Below are positions 50,802 through 59,464 of a stretch of 64,000 nucleotides of DNA, in pieces. The DNA comes from Rhizobium sp. AC27/96 (GTDB taxonomy: Bacteria; Pseudomonadota; Alphaproteobacteria; Rhizobiales; Rhizobiaceae). The DNA is taken from NCBI RefSeq assembly GCF_001692325.1, contig NZ_LXKN01000075.1, positions 62,001 to 126,000 of the forward strand. Reading direction: 5' to 3'. The notes under the pieces are model-generated. The model was not told the DNA's origin. It was given only the letters and a program-made list of their open reading frames with translations, and searched no databases. Numbering within the stretch: position 1 is the stretch's first letter; every line of letters begins with the position of its first letter. Position numbers and translations under genes: made by a program.

Positions 50802-52423
50802 GCTTCCACCGCCCTTCCCTTGAGCGCGAAGAGCCCGCGCGGACGTTTCTGGATGAAGAGGATGATGAGAACGAGCACGAGGATCTTGCCGAGCACCGCT
50901 CCCGCATAGGGCTCAAGGAACTTGTTGAGAATGCCGAGCGAGAAGGCGCCGACCAGCGTGCCCCAAAGATTGCCGACGCCACCGAAGACCACGACCATGA
51001 AGCTGTCGATGATGTAGCTCTGGCCGAGGTTCGGCGAGACATTATCGATCTGCGAGAGCGCGACACCAGCCATGCCGGCGATGCCCGATCCGAGCGCAAA
51101 GGTGAAGGCATCGACCCAGGGCGTGCGGATACCCATCGAGGAAGCCATGCGCCGGTTCTGCGTCACCGCTCGCATCTGCAGGCCGAAGGCGGAGCGCTTG
51201 AGGAGCAGCAAGAGCGCCACGAAGACGCCAAGCGCGAAGACGATGATCCACAGACGGTTCCAGGTGATGGAGAGGTAGCCGAGATCGAAGGAACCGGACA
51301 TCCACGAGGGATTGCCGACTTCCTGGTTCGTCGGCCCGAAGATCGAGCGCACCGCCTGCTGCAGGATCAGCGAGATGCCCCAAGTGGCAAGCAGCGTCTC
51401 CAGCGGCCTACCGTAGAGAAAGCGAATGACGCCGCGCTCGATGACGAGGCCGACCGCACCGGTGACGATGAAGGCGACAGGCAAGGCGATCGCCAAGGAC
51501 CAGTCGAAAAGCTCGGGATAGGAACTGCGGATGACGCTCTGGACCATGAAGGTGGAATAGGCGCCGAGCATTACCATCTCGCCATGCGCCATGTTAATGA
51601 TGCCCATGACCCCGAAGGTGATGGCAAGGCCGATGGCGGCCAGCAGCAGCACCGAGCCAAGCGACAGGCCGTACCAGACATTCTGCACCGCATCCCAGAA
51701 CTTCAACTGGTCCTGAATGCCGGCAATGGCGGCTGCGACATCCGGCTTCAGGCTGTCGTCGACGGAAACCGAAGAGAGAATGCCGATGGCATCGCGACCG
51801 CCCTCGACCTTGATCGTCTCGATCGCAGCCTTCTTGTCTTCCAAGGGGCGGTCGGAGCCAAGCACGGCAACAGCTCGTGCCCGTTCGAGGACAGTGCGAA
51901 TTTCTCCGTCTTTCTCGTTCTGCAGTGCCGTCTCGACGGTCTCCAGCGAGTCCGCGCTTGGCGATTTCAGCACCGATTGCGCCGCCTCGAGCCGTACACC
52001 GCGATCCGGGCTCATCAGCGTCAAACTGCCGAGAGCCGCACGGACGGCGCGGCGGAGACTGTTATTGATCTTGATCTTGCCGAGATTGTCCTGGGCTTCC
52101 TGCCCGGCCGCCTGTCCCGTGAGTGGGTCAACCAGGGCCATCGCATCGCCCGAGGACTTGGCGATGAAGACCTGGTTGTCGGACTTGCGCACGTAGAGAT
52201 CGCCATCGGAGAAGGCCTGCAGTGCCGGCACAACCTTGGGGTCACCGGTCTTGGCAAAGCTCTGGACGATCGCAGCGGCCTGCTGGAAATTGGCCTGACC
52301 GAGCGAATTGACGAGGCCATGGGCATCTTCCTGAGCGCGCAGGCCCGTGGCCGTCAGCGCTAACATGAGACAGAAGCCGGCGACGAGCGCCATGGTTATG
52401 CGGTAAGTGAATTTGTCGAACAT
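50798..52423 (-). CDS. urtB: Urea ABC transporter permease UrtB
   Basis: 541 residues. A signal-like N-terminus and an extracytoplasmic HEAT-like region of about 240 residues (residues 25-265; QSVLKSPSADSLETVETALQ) precede a LivH-type permease domain (ITFGVMGIINMAHGEMVMLGAY, SNFWGT-like GVGNLWGTLVGAF). The long N-terminal part is normal for UrtB and distinguishes it from LivH. It is coupled to urtC by a 4-base overlap. Confidence 0.95.
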   Translation of the reverse strand: MFDKFTYRITMALVAGFCLMLALTATGLRAQEDAHGLVNSLGQANFQQAAAIVQSFAKTGDPKVVPALQAFSDGDLYVRKSDNQVFIAKSSGDAMALVDPLTGQAAGQEAQDNLGKIKINNSLRRAVRAALGSLTLMSPDRGVRLEAAQSVLKSPSADSLETVETALQNEKDGEIRTVLERARAVAVLGSDRPLEDKKAAIETIKVEGGRDAIGILSSVSVDDSLKPDVAAAIAGIQDQLKFWDAVQNVWYGLSLGSVLLLAAIGLAITFGVMGIINMAHGEMVMLGAYSTFMVQSVIRSSYPELFDWSLAIALPVAFIVTGAVGLVIERGVIRFLYGRPLETLLATWGISLILQQAVRSIFGPTNQEVGNPSWMSGSFDLGYLSITWNRLWIIVFALGVFVALLLLLKRSAFGLQMRAVTQNRRMASSMGIRTPWVDAFTFALGSGIAGMAGVALSQIDNVSPNLGQSYIIDSFMVVVFGGVGNLWGTLVGAFSLGILNKFLEPYAGAVLGKILVLVLIILFIQKRPRGLFALKGRAVEA

Positions 52424-52443
52424 TGGGCTTGTCCCCTCAAGCT

Positions 52444-52471
52444 GCCGCGGGCAGAAAAGCCTGCCCGCGGC
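52444..52471 (-). terminator. Intercistronic hairpin between urtA and urtB
   Basis: GCCGCGGGCAG at 52444-52454 pairs perfectly over 11 bp with 52461-52471, 6-base loop. Such a GC-rich hairpin after a binding-protein gene commonly lowers readthrough or stabilises the upstream message, giving excess UrtA. Confidence 0.75.
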
Positions 52472-52495
52472 GGTCTTGCATTCAATCAGCTGATA

Positions 52496-53785
52496 TCAGG
52501 AACCCTTGCCGCCGCACTTGCCGGTGGTAACGTTGAAGTTGCCGCAGTTCATCGGCATGCGCCAATCCGAGATCAGATCCTTGCTGTCGGGCAAGTATTC
52601 GGACCATTCCTTACCGACCACGGCAGGGGTCTGCGAGACAACGTCGAACTGGCCATTTTCCTGCACTTCGCCGATCAGAACCGGCTTGGTGATGTAGTGG
52701 TTCGGCATCATGGTAGCGGTGCCGCCGGTGAGGTTTGGAACAGAGACGCCGACGAGTGCGTCGATGACCTTGTCCGGATCGGTGGTGCCGGCTTTTTCGA
52801 CAGCCTTCACCCACATGTTGAAGCCGATATAGGCGGCTTCCATCGGATCGTTGGTCACACGCTTGTCGTTCTTGGTGTAGGCGTGCCATTCCTTGATGAA
52901 GGCGGCATTGGCGGGTGTGTCGACGGACTGGAAGTAGTTCCAGGCGGCCAGATGGCCGACAAGCGGCTTGGTGTCGACGCCAGCCAGTTCCTCTTCGCCG
53001 ACCGAGAAGGCGACGACCGGAATGTCTTCCGCCTTGACGCCCTGGTTACCGAGTTCCTTGTAGAAGGGAACGTTGGCGTCGCCGTTGATGGTGGAGACGA
53101 CGGCGGTCTTCTTGCCGGCGGCACCAAAGGCCTTGATCTTGGAGACTTCCGTCTGCCAGTCGGAGAAACCGAATGGCGTGTAGTTGATGATGATGTCTTC
53201 GTCCTTGACGCCCTTCGACTTCAGATAGGCTTCGAGGATCTTGTTGGTCGTGCGCGGATAGACATAGTCGGTGCCTTCGAGCACCCAGCGCTGCACGCCT
53301 TCGTTCTTCATCAGATAGTCGACAGCCGGGATCGCCTGCTGGTTCGGAGCGGCACCCGTATAGAAGACGTTGCGCTCGGACTCTTCACCCTCGAACTGCA
53401 CCGGATAGAACAGGATCGAGTTCAATTCCTTGAACACAGGCAGAACCGACTTGCGCGACACCGAGGTCCAGCAGCCGAATACGGCCGAAACCTTATCCTT
53501 CTGGATCAGTTCGCGCGCCTTTTCGGCAAAGAGCGGCCAGTCGGAGGCGGGGTCGACGACGACGGGCTCGAGCTTCTTGCCGAGAACGCCGCCCTTCTTG
53601 TTCTGCTCGTCGATGAGCATCAACATGGCATCCTTGAGCGTCGTTTCCGAAATCGCCATGGTGCCGGAAAGCGAATGAAGCACGCCGACCTTGATGGTGT
53701 CGTCGGCAGCAAATGCGCCATGGAATGCGGTCGTGGACATGATGGCGCCAAGCAGCGCACTGGAGACGAGAGTCTTGAATTTCAT
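52496..53785 (-). CDS. urtA: Urea ABC transporter substrate-binding protein UrtA
   Basis: 429 residues with a signal peptide (about 1-27, ending AFAADD), then IKVGVLHSLSGTMAISETTLKDAMLM, LEGTDYVYPRTTNKILEAYL, and the C-terminal CGNFNVTTGKCGG, all typical of UrtA/FmdD-type urea or short-chain amide binders. The ATG at 53785 has AGGGGAA upstream. It is first in the urt operon and divergent from the NCS1-kinase gene across a 230-bp region with no convincing sigma-54 promoter. Confidence 0.95.
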   Translation of the reverse strand: MKFKTLVSSALLGAIMSTTAFHGAFAADDTIKVGVLHSLSGTMAISETTLKDAMLMLIDEQNKKGGVLGKKLEPVVVDPASDWPLFAEKARELIQKDKVSAVFGCWTSVSRKSVLPVFKELNSILFYPVQFEGEESERNVFYTGAAPNQQAIPAVDYLMKNEGVQRWVLEGTDYVYPRTTNKILEAYLKSKGVKDEDIIINYTPFGFSDWQTEVSKIKAFGAAGKKTAVVSTINGDANVPFYKELGNQGVKAEDIPVVAFSVGEEELAGVDTKPLVGHLAAWNYFQSVDTPANAAFIKEWHAYTKNDKRVTNDPMEAAYIGFNMWVKAVEKAGTTDPDKVIDALVGVSVPNLTGGTATMMPNHYITKPVLIGEVQENGQFDVVSQTPAVVGKEWSEYLPDSKDLISDWRMPMNCGNFNVTTGKCGGKGS

Positions 53786-54015
53786 CCGTAGTTCCCCTCT
53801 TTTTATCTGCTGCAACGGCCGGTAAACGAAGATTAACCGTTGCCTGCAGCGACTATCCGGCAGCCCTTGGGGAAACCACATACGTAATATGACGTAGACG
53901 CCGGGGCGAAATGTGCAGCTTTGGGCACCTTCATGCCCTTAAGCACCGTATCGATCCATGTTACGACATAGCCGGACTGCCGGAAGTACTATGGCGGGAC
54001 GGTTGAAGGGCAAGC

Positions 54016-57000
54016 ATGGCCGCGCGGCAACGCATCATTCCTGTGAGACGCGAGTATAATCGCTGGGTCGCGAACCAGACGCTGGAAGACTATGCCCTGC
54101 GTTTCACCGCCAAGAGCGCCCGGCAATTCTCCTCGCAGCGCATCTCGCAGACGGCGATCGGCGCCATTTCCTTCCTGGCGCTGGAGGCGATCGGCGGTAC
54201 GATCACGCTCTCCTACGGCACGACCAATGCTTTCTATGCCATCATCGTCGCTAGCCTCGTCATGCTGGCGATCGGACTGCCGATCAGCCGCTATGCCATC
54301 CGCCACGGAGTCGATATCGACCTGCTGACGCGCGGCGCGAGCTTCGGCTATATCGGCTCGACCATCACCTCGCTGATCTATGCCAGCTTCACCTTCATGC
54401 TGTTCGCGATCGAGGCGTCGATCATGTCTGGCGCGCTGGAGCTGACGCTCGGCATACCCGTCTGGATCGGCTACATCATCAGCGCTGTCATGGTCATTCC
54501 GCTGGTCACCCACGGCGTGCGTCTCATCAGCCGGTTCCAGCTGCTGACGCAGCCCTTCTGGATCGTTCTCAACATCCTGCCCTTCGTCTTCATCGCCTTT
54601 TCCGACTGGGGCAAATTCGATCTCTGGCGTGCCTTTGCCGGTATTCACCACGCATCGAGTGCGCCGGGCAGCGCCGCCCCCTTCGATCTCGTCGAATTCG
54701 GCGCGGCTTCCGCCGTCATCCTGGCGCTGATGTCGCAGATCGGCGAACAGGCCGATTTCCTGCGCTTCCTGCCACCGGATGGGCATCGCAAATGGCGCCA
54801 TCGCCTGGCGATCTTTCTGGCAGGCCCGGGCTGGGTGATCATCGGCGCGCCGAAGCTGCTCGCCGGCTCCTTCCTCGTCGTGTTGACACTCACCTCAGGC
54901 GTGCCCGCCGGTCACGCGGCAGACCCCGCCCAGATGTACCTGACCGCCTTCGGCTACATGATCCCCTGGCACAATGCCGCGCTGCTCTTGATGGCCGCTT
55001 TCGTCATGATCTCGCAGCTGAAGATCAACGTCATGAATGCCTATGCCGGGTCGCTTGCCTGGTCCAACTTCTTCTCGCGGCTGACGCACAGCCACCCCGG
55101 CCGCGTCATCTGGCTGGTCTTCAATGTCGCCATCGCTCTGCTGCTGATGGAGCTTGGCATCTACCGGCTGCTGGAGGAGACGCTCGGCATCTTCTCGATC
55201 ATCGCCATGGCCTGGCTCTGCACGATTTCGGCCGATCTCTTCATCAACAAGCCGCTGGGGCTCGCACCCCCAGGCATCGAATTCAAGCGCGCCCATCTCT
55301 ACGACATCAATCCGGTCGGCCTCGGCTCCATGGCGCTTTCGGCGACGATCTCGCTGATCGCCCATTTCGGCGCCTTCGGTGCGCTCGCCGCCTCGCTTGC
55401 GCCCTATATCACCCTGATCGTCGCGCTGATCGCCTCGCCGGCCCTCGCCTGGGCTACGAAGGGCAAATACTACCTTGCCCGCAAGCCGCGCCAGAGCTGG
55501 AAGAACCTCACCACCATCACCTGCTCGATCTGCGAACACCCCTTCGAGCCTGAGGATATGGCCTGGTGCCCGGCCTATGCTGCGCCGATCTGCTCGCTCT
55601 GTTGCTCGCTCGACAGCCGCTGCCACGACATGTGCAAGCCGAAGGCCCGGCTCAATACGCAGGTCGGCACCGTCGCCAAGGCCCTGCTACCCGAAACCGT
55701 TGTCGCAAAGCTCGCCACGCGGCTCGGTCGCTATGGCATCGCCGTCGCCATCTCGTTGACAGCAGTCGGCGCAATCCTGGCAATGATCGCCCATCAGGTC
55801 GGTGCCGCCTCGCCTGAAACGGCAGCGGTGGTCAACCGCACCATCTTCATCGTCTTTGCCGTCTTTGCTGTCATCGCCGGCGTCGTCTGCTGGTTCTATG
55901 TGCTGGCCCATGACAGCCGCGTCGTCGCCGAGGAGGAATCCTCGCGCCAGAACACGCTGCTCCTGAAGGAAATCTCCGCACACAAGAAGACGGACGCCGC
56001 CCTGCAGAGCGCCAAGGAAGTGGCCGAAGCGGCAAACCGCGCCAAGAGCCGCTATGTCGTCGGCCTCAGCCACGAATTGCGCACGCCGCTCAATGCCGTG
56101 CTCGGCTATGCGCAGATCCTGGAGCGCGACGAGACCATTCCTGTGCCGCGCCAATCCTCTTTGAAGGTCATTCGCCGCAGCGCCGAGCATCTGTCCGGCC
56201 TGATCGACGGGCTGCTTGATATATCGAAGATTGAGGCCGGCCGTCTGCAGGTCTATTCCAACGAGATCAACATTCACGATTTCCTCGACCAGATCGTCGA
56301 CATGTTCAATCCGCAGGCGCAGGCGAAGGGGCTGGCCTTCATCCACGAACGCTCAGCCGCCCTGCCAGACTATGTCCGCACCGACGAGAAGCGCCTGCGG
56401 CAAATCCTCGTCAACCTGCTTTCCAACGCCATCAAGTTCACCGATGCCGGCAGCGTCCGCTTCGAGATCGGCTATCGCAATCAGGTGGCGACCTTCACCG
56501 TTTCGGACACCGGCCGCGGCATTGCCGAAAAGGATCTGACCCGCATCTACGAGCCCTTCCAGCGCGGCGAGGCCGATAGCGTAAGGCCAATGCCAGGCCT
56601 CGGCCTCGGCCTGACCATCACACGACTGCTCACGAATACGCTCGGCGGCGAGATCTCCGTCGCAAGCGAGAAGGACAAGGGCTCCACCTTCAAGGTGCGC
56701 CTGATGCTGTCGGCCGTGCTTCGCCCGATGAAGCCGCCGCCGCAGGAGCAACGTGTCGTCGGCTATGAAGGTCCGCGCCGCACCGTCGTCGTCGTCGACG
56801 ACAACGAGGATCATCGCGAGCTGATGCGCGAGGTGCTGTCGCCACTCGATTTCATCGTGCTGACGGCTGCCGGTGGCCCCGATTGCCTGACCTTGATCGA
56901 GGGTATCAAGCCGGATCTCTTCCTGGTCGATATCTCCATGCCCGGCATGAACGGTTGGCAGCTCGTGTCGCGGCTGAGAGAAAGCGGCCAGAAGGCACCG

Positions 57001-57405
57001 ATCCTGATGCTGTCAGCCAATATCGGCGATGCCGCCGCCGCGACCGACAGCGACGACAGCCACAACGACGCCATCTCCAAGCCGATCGACATCCGCCAGC
57101 TTCGCGACAAGCTTGCGCTGCATCTCGGCCTGAAATGGACCTATGCCGACGCTTCCGCACCGGTAGCACCGAAACCGCCGCCGCCGTTGAAGAGCCCGGG
57201 GATAGAGCATGTGCGCGAATTGATGCGGCTCGGCGAGATTGGCTATATCAGGGGCATAGAGGCCAAGCTTGCCGATCTCGCCAAGCTGGATGAAAATCAG
57301 CCCTTCACCGACGCCATGCGCGCTCACGTCCAGGCCTTCGATCTCGGCGGCTTCCTGAATGCGCTGCACGCCTTCGACACTGAAAAGGTAGACCAGATTG
57401 GTTGA
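54016..57405 (+). CDS. NCS1 transporter-linked hybrid histidine kinase
   Basis: 1129 residues in a rare order. Residues 1-490 form about 12 helices of the NCS1 nucleobase/cation symporter family (cytosine, allantoin, hydantoin type). Residues 503-540 hold eight Cys in a B-box-like zinc cluster (C503, C506, C518, C526, C529, C530, C536, C540). Two more helices follow (about 575-640), then a coiled linker, HisKA with His686 in GLSHELRTPLN, HATPase (about 795-900) and a receiver with Asp972 in LFLVDISMPG. The last 70 residues match the tail of NahK/ErcS hybrid kinases and have no phosphotransfer His. The design recalls CrbS, where an SLC5 transporter is fused to a kinase. Divergent from urtA and coupled to a LuxR regulator. 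The ligand is unknown. Confidence 0.9.
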   Translation: MAARQRIIPVRREYNRWVANQTLEDYALRFTAKSARQFSSQRISQTAIGAISFLALEAIGGTITLSYGTTNAFYAIIVASLVMLAIGLPISRYAIRHGVDIDLLTRGASFGYIGSTITSLIYASFTFMLFAIEASIMSGALELTLGIPVWIGYIISAVMVIPLVTHGVRLISRFQLLTQPFWIVLNILPFVFIAFSDWGKFDLWRAFAGIHHASSAPGSAAPFDLVEFGAASAVILALMSQIGEQADFLRFLPPDGHRKWRHRLAIFLAGPGWVIIGAPKLLAGSFLVVLTLTSGVPAGHAADPAQMYLTAFGYMIPWHNAALLLMAAFVMISQLKINVMNAYAGSLAWSNFFSRLTHSHPGRVIWLVFNVAIALLLMELGIYRLLEETLGIFSIIAMAWLCTISADLFINKPLGLAPPGIEFKRAHLYDINPVGLGSMALSATISLIAHFGAFGALAASLAPYITLIVALIASPALAWATKGKYYLARKPRQSWKNLTTITCSICEHPFEPEDMAWCPAYAAPICSLCCSLDSRCHDMCKPKARLNTQVGTVAKALLPETVVAKLATRLGRYGIAVAISLTAVGAILAMIAHQVGAASPETAAVVNRTIFIVFAVFAVIAGVVCWFYVLAHDSRVVAEEESSRQNTLLLKEISAHKKTDAALQSAKEVAEAANRAKSRYVVGLSHELRTPLNAVLGYAQILERDETIPVPRQSSLKVIRRSAEHLSGLIDGLLDISKIEAGRLQVYSNEINIHDFLDQIVDMFNPQAQAKGLAFIHERSAALPDYVRTDEKRLRQILVNLLSNAIKFTDAGSVRFEIGYRNQVATFTVSDTGRGIAEKDLTRIYEPFQRGEADSVRPMPGLGLGLTITRLLTNTLGGEISVASEKDKGSTFKVRLMLSAVLRPMKPPPQEQRVVGYEGPRRTVVVVDDNEDHRELMREVLSPLDFIVLTAAGGPDCLTLIEGIKPDLFLVDISMPGMNGWQLVSRLRESGQKAPILMLSANIGDAAAATDSDDSHNDAISKPIDIRQLRDKLALHLGLKWTYADASAPVAPKPPPPLKSPGIEHVRELMRLGEIGYIRGIEAKLADLAKLDENQPFTDAMRAHVQAFDLGGFLNALHAFDTEKVDQIG

Positions 57406-58321
57406 GACCACCCTGCCCCGCGATATAGTCTTGCTGGTGGACGACTCGCCGGAAGCGCTCGGCTTCCTGACCGATGCGCTCGAACAATCCGGCTTCTCGG
57501 TGCTGATCGCGACGTCCGGATCGGCGGCGCTGAACATTGTCGAGCGCATCACACCGGACCTCATCCTGCTCGATGCCGTCATGCCGTCCATGGATGGTTT
57601 CGAGACTTGCCGCCGTCTGAAGGCCAATGCTGGCATCGCCCAGATCCCGGTCGTCTTCATGACGGGCCTGACCGAGACCGAGCATGTCGTGCATGCGCTG
57701 GAATCGGGCGGCGTCGATTATCTCACCAAGCCGATCAACATCGACGAGCTGCGCGCCCGTATCCGCGTTCACCTGCGCAATGCCCGCTCCGCCCAGAGCG
57801 CCCGCGTGGCCCTCGATGCCGCCGGCCGTCATCTTCTCGCGGTTAAGGGTAATGGTGCGATCCATTGGTCGACGCCGCAGGCAACGCGCCTCATCAACGC
57901 CGCTACCGGCAGCGACGACGGCCTTGACCTCGCCTCGAAGCACATTGCGGCCTTCATGCTTGAACGCGAACGGCTGGGCCCGGCGCGCGACAACATCGTC
58001 TCCATCAGCAATGGCAGCCAGGCCGCCCTGCAATTCGCCTTCCTCGGCGCCATCGGTGCTGACGAATACCTGTTTCGCCTGACAGCAACCAATCAACGCG
58101 CCGACGACGAAATCCTGCGCCAGCATTTCTCGCTGACGCAGCGCGAATCCGAAGTGCTGCTATGGATCGCCAAGGGCAAGTCCAACCGCGATATCGGCGA
58201 AATCCTCGGCCTGTCCGCCCGCACGGTGAACAAGCATCTCGAGCAGATCTACGTGAAGCTCGGCGTGGAAAACCGCGCGTCCGCCGCCGTCAAAGCGGCC
58301 CATGCGCTGCATGAAGTCTAA
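57398..58321 (+). CDS. Response regulator, receiver plus LuxR-type HTH
   Basis: 307 residues: receiver domain (about 8-125) with phospho-acceptor Asp59 in LILLDAVMPS and the Lys in YLTKPIN, a middle region of about 110 residues, and a LuxR/NarL HTH near 243-303 (FSLTQRESEVLLWIAKGKSNRDIGEIL). It starts with TTG inside the last codons of the kinase gene (8-base overlap), so the two are coupled and form a cognate pair, like CrbS/CrbR. The target may include the divergent urt operon; this is inference. Confidence 0.9.
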   Translation: MVETTLPRDIVLLVDDSPEALGFLTDALEQSGFSVLIATSGSAALNIVERITPDLILLDAVMPSMDGFETCRRLKANAGIAQIPVVFMTGLTETEHVVHALESGGVDYLTKPINIDELRARIRVHLRNARSAQSARVALDAAGRHLLAVKGNGAIHWSTPQATRLINAATGSDDGLDLASKHIAAFMLERERLGPARDNIVSISNGSQAALQFAFLGAIGADEYLFRLTATNQRADDEILRQHFSLTQRESEVLLWIAKGKSNRDIGEILGLSARTVNKHLEQIYVKLGVENRASAAVKAAHALHEV

Positions 58322-58342
58322 GCCGCTGAAGGACGACCGAAT

Positions 58343-59323
58343 TCAGACCACGCGGTCCGGCGGCTCTCGTCCCGCAAAGAAGGCGGTAATATTGTCCACC
58401 ACCTTCATCCCCATGGCCGTACGCGTCTCTTCCGTCGCGCTGCCGAGATGCGGCAGAAGCACGACATTATCCAGCGCCCGCAGCCGCTCCGGCACATGCG
58501 GCTCCGCCTCGTAGACGTCGAGACCGGCACCGCGGATCGTGCCCTGCTCCAGCGCCGATATCAGCGCCGTCTCATCCACGACATCGCCACGCGCGGTGTT
58601 GATCAGGAAGGCACCCGGCTTCATCCTCGATAGACGGGCGGCATTCATCAGATGCCGGTTTTCGGCGCCGCCGGGGCAATGCAGGGAGACGAAATCGGAA
58701 ACCTCAAGCACCTCCTCCACGGTCTGCAGCTGCATGGCGCCATAGCGCGCGGCTTCCATCGGATCGATGGCGGAGCGATTGTAGAAGACGACATCCATGC
58801 CGAAGCCGAAGTGGCAGCGCTGGGCGAACGCCCTGCCGATCCGGCCAAAGCCGATGATGCCGACGGTCTTGCCGGTGACCTTGGTGCCGACCAGATGCGT
58901 CGGCCGCCAACCGGTCCAGGCCCCGGCACGCACTTCCCGCTCGCCTTCGCCACCGCGCCGCGCGACGGACAGCAAGAGCAGCATGGCGATATCGGCGGTG
59001 CAATCGGTGAGTACGCCCGGCGTATTGGTGACGACGATGCCTTTCGCCTTGGCCGCGGCAACGTCGATGTGGTTGAAGCCGACGCCGAAATTGCCGAGGA
59101 TCTTCGTGCGGATCGCACCCCCCTCGAAAAGCGCAGCCGGAAGCTTGTCGGAGACGGTCGGCAGAACCGCATCGTAGGCGAGCAAGGCCTCCCGCAGCTG
59201 CGCCGCATCGAGCGCGATATCATCCTTGTTCAGCGTGACATCGAAACGCTCGGAAAGCGCCGCCTCCACCGCAGCGGGCCAGCGACGGGTTACGAGAATA
59301 CGGGGTCTGGTCATGCTGCTCAT
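58343..59323 (-). CDS. D-2-hydroxyacid dehydrogenase (glyoxylate/hydroxypyruvate reductase type)
   Basis: 326 residues: NAD(P) motif GIIGFGRIGRAFAQR near 160, NFGVGFNHIDVAAAKAKGIVV, catalytic Arg in NTARGDVVDE, Glu in EAEPHVPE and His in LLPHLGSATEETR. This matches the glyoxylate reductase GhrB-like branch. It is convergent with the response regulator gene and probably monocistronic. Its likely role is to reduce glyoxylate or hydroxypyruvate, possibly linked to purine or glycine metabolism. Start at 59323, with an in-frame ATG three codons later. Confidence 0.9.
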   Translation of the reverse strand: MSSMTRPRILVTRRWPAAVEAALSERFDVTLNKDDIALDAAQLREALLAYDAVLPTVSDKLPAALFEGGAIRTKILGNFGVGFNHIDVAAAKAKGIVVTNTPGVLTDCTADIAMLLLLSVARRGGEGEREVRAGAWTGWRPTHLVGTKVTGKTVGIIGFGRIGRAFAQRCHFGFGMDVVFYNRSAIDPMEAARYGAMQLQTVEEVLEVSDFVSLHCPGGAENRHLMNAARLSRMKPGAFLINTARGDVVDETALISALEQGTIRGAGLDVYEAEPHVPERLRALDNVVLLPHLGSATEETRTAMGMKVVDNITAFFAGREPPDRVV

Positions 59324-59401
59324 CCTCCTGCCGAATACCGGGCAGACTTAAAGCAGGTCGGTGGCGAAGGAAATGGCGATCCGCGGCCAGCACATATGAA
59401 A

Positions 59402-59424
59402 AAGCCCGGCCGATGGCCGGGCTT
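59402..59424 (-). terminator. Intrinsic terminator downstream of livK
   Basis: AAGCCCGGCC and GGCCGGGCTT (59402-59411, 59415-59424) form a perfect 10-bp stem with a 3-base loop; on the minus strand it ends in a T-run. It lies 41 bp after the livK stop and upstream of the dehydrogenase gene. Confidence 0.9.
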
Positions 59425-59464
59425 CCAGTATCACGCGGTTGCCGGCAAGCCGGTAACCCGATGA

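Noticed and set aside
53786..54015. Possible sigma-54/NtrC promoter for urtA
   Set aside because: The nearest GG...GC pair on the minus strand has eleven rather than ten bases between the two dinucleotides, and the flanks do not match the consensus.
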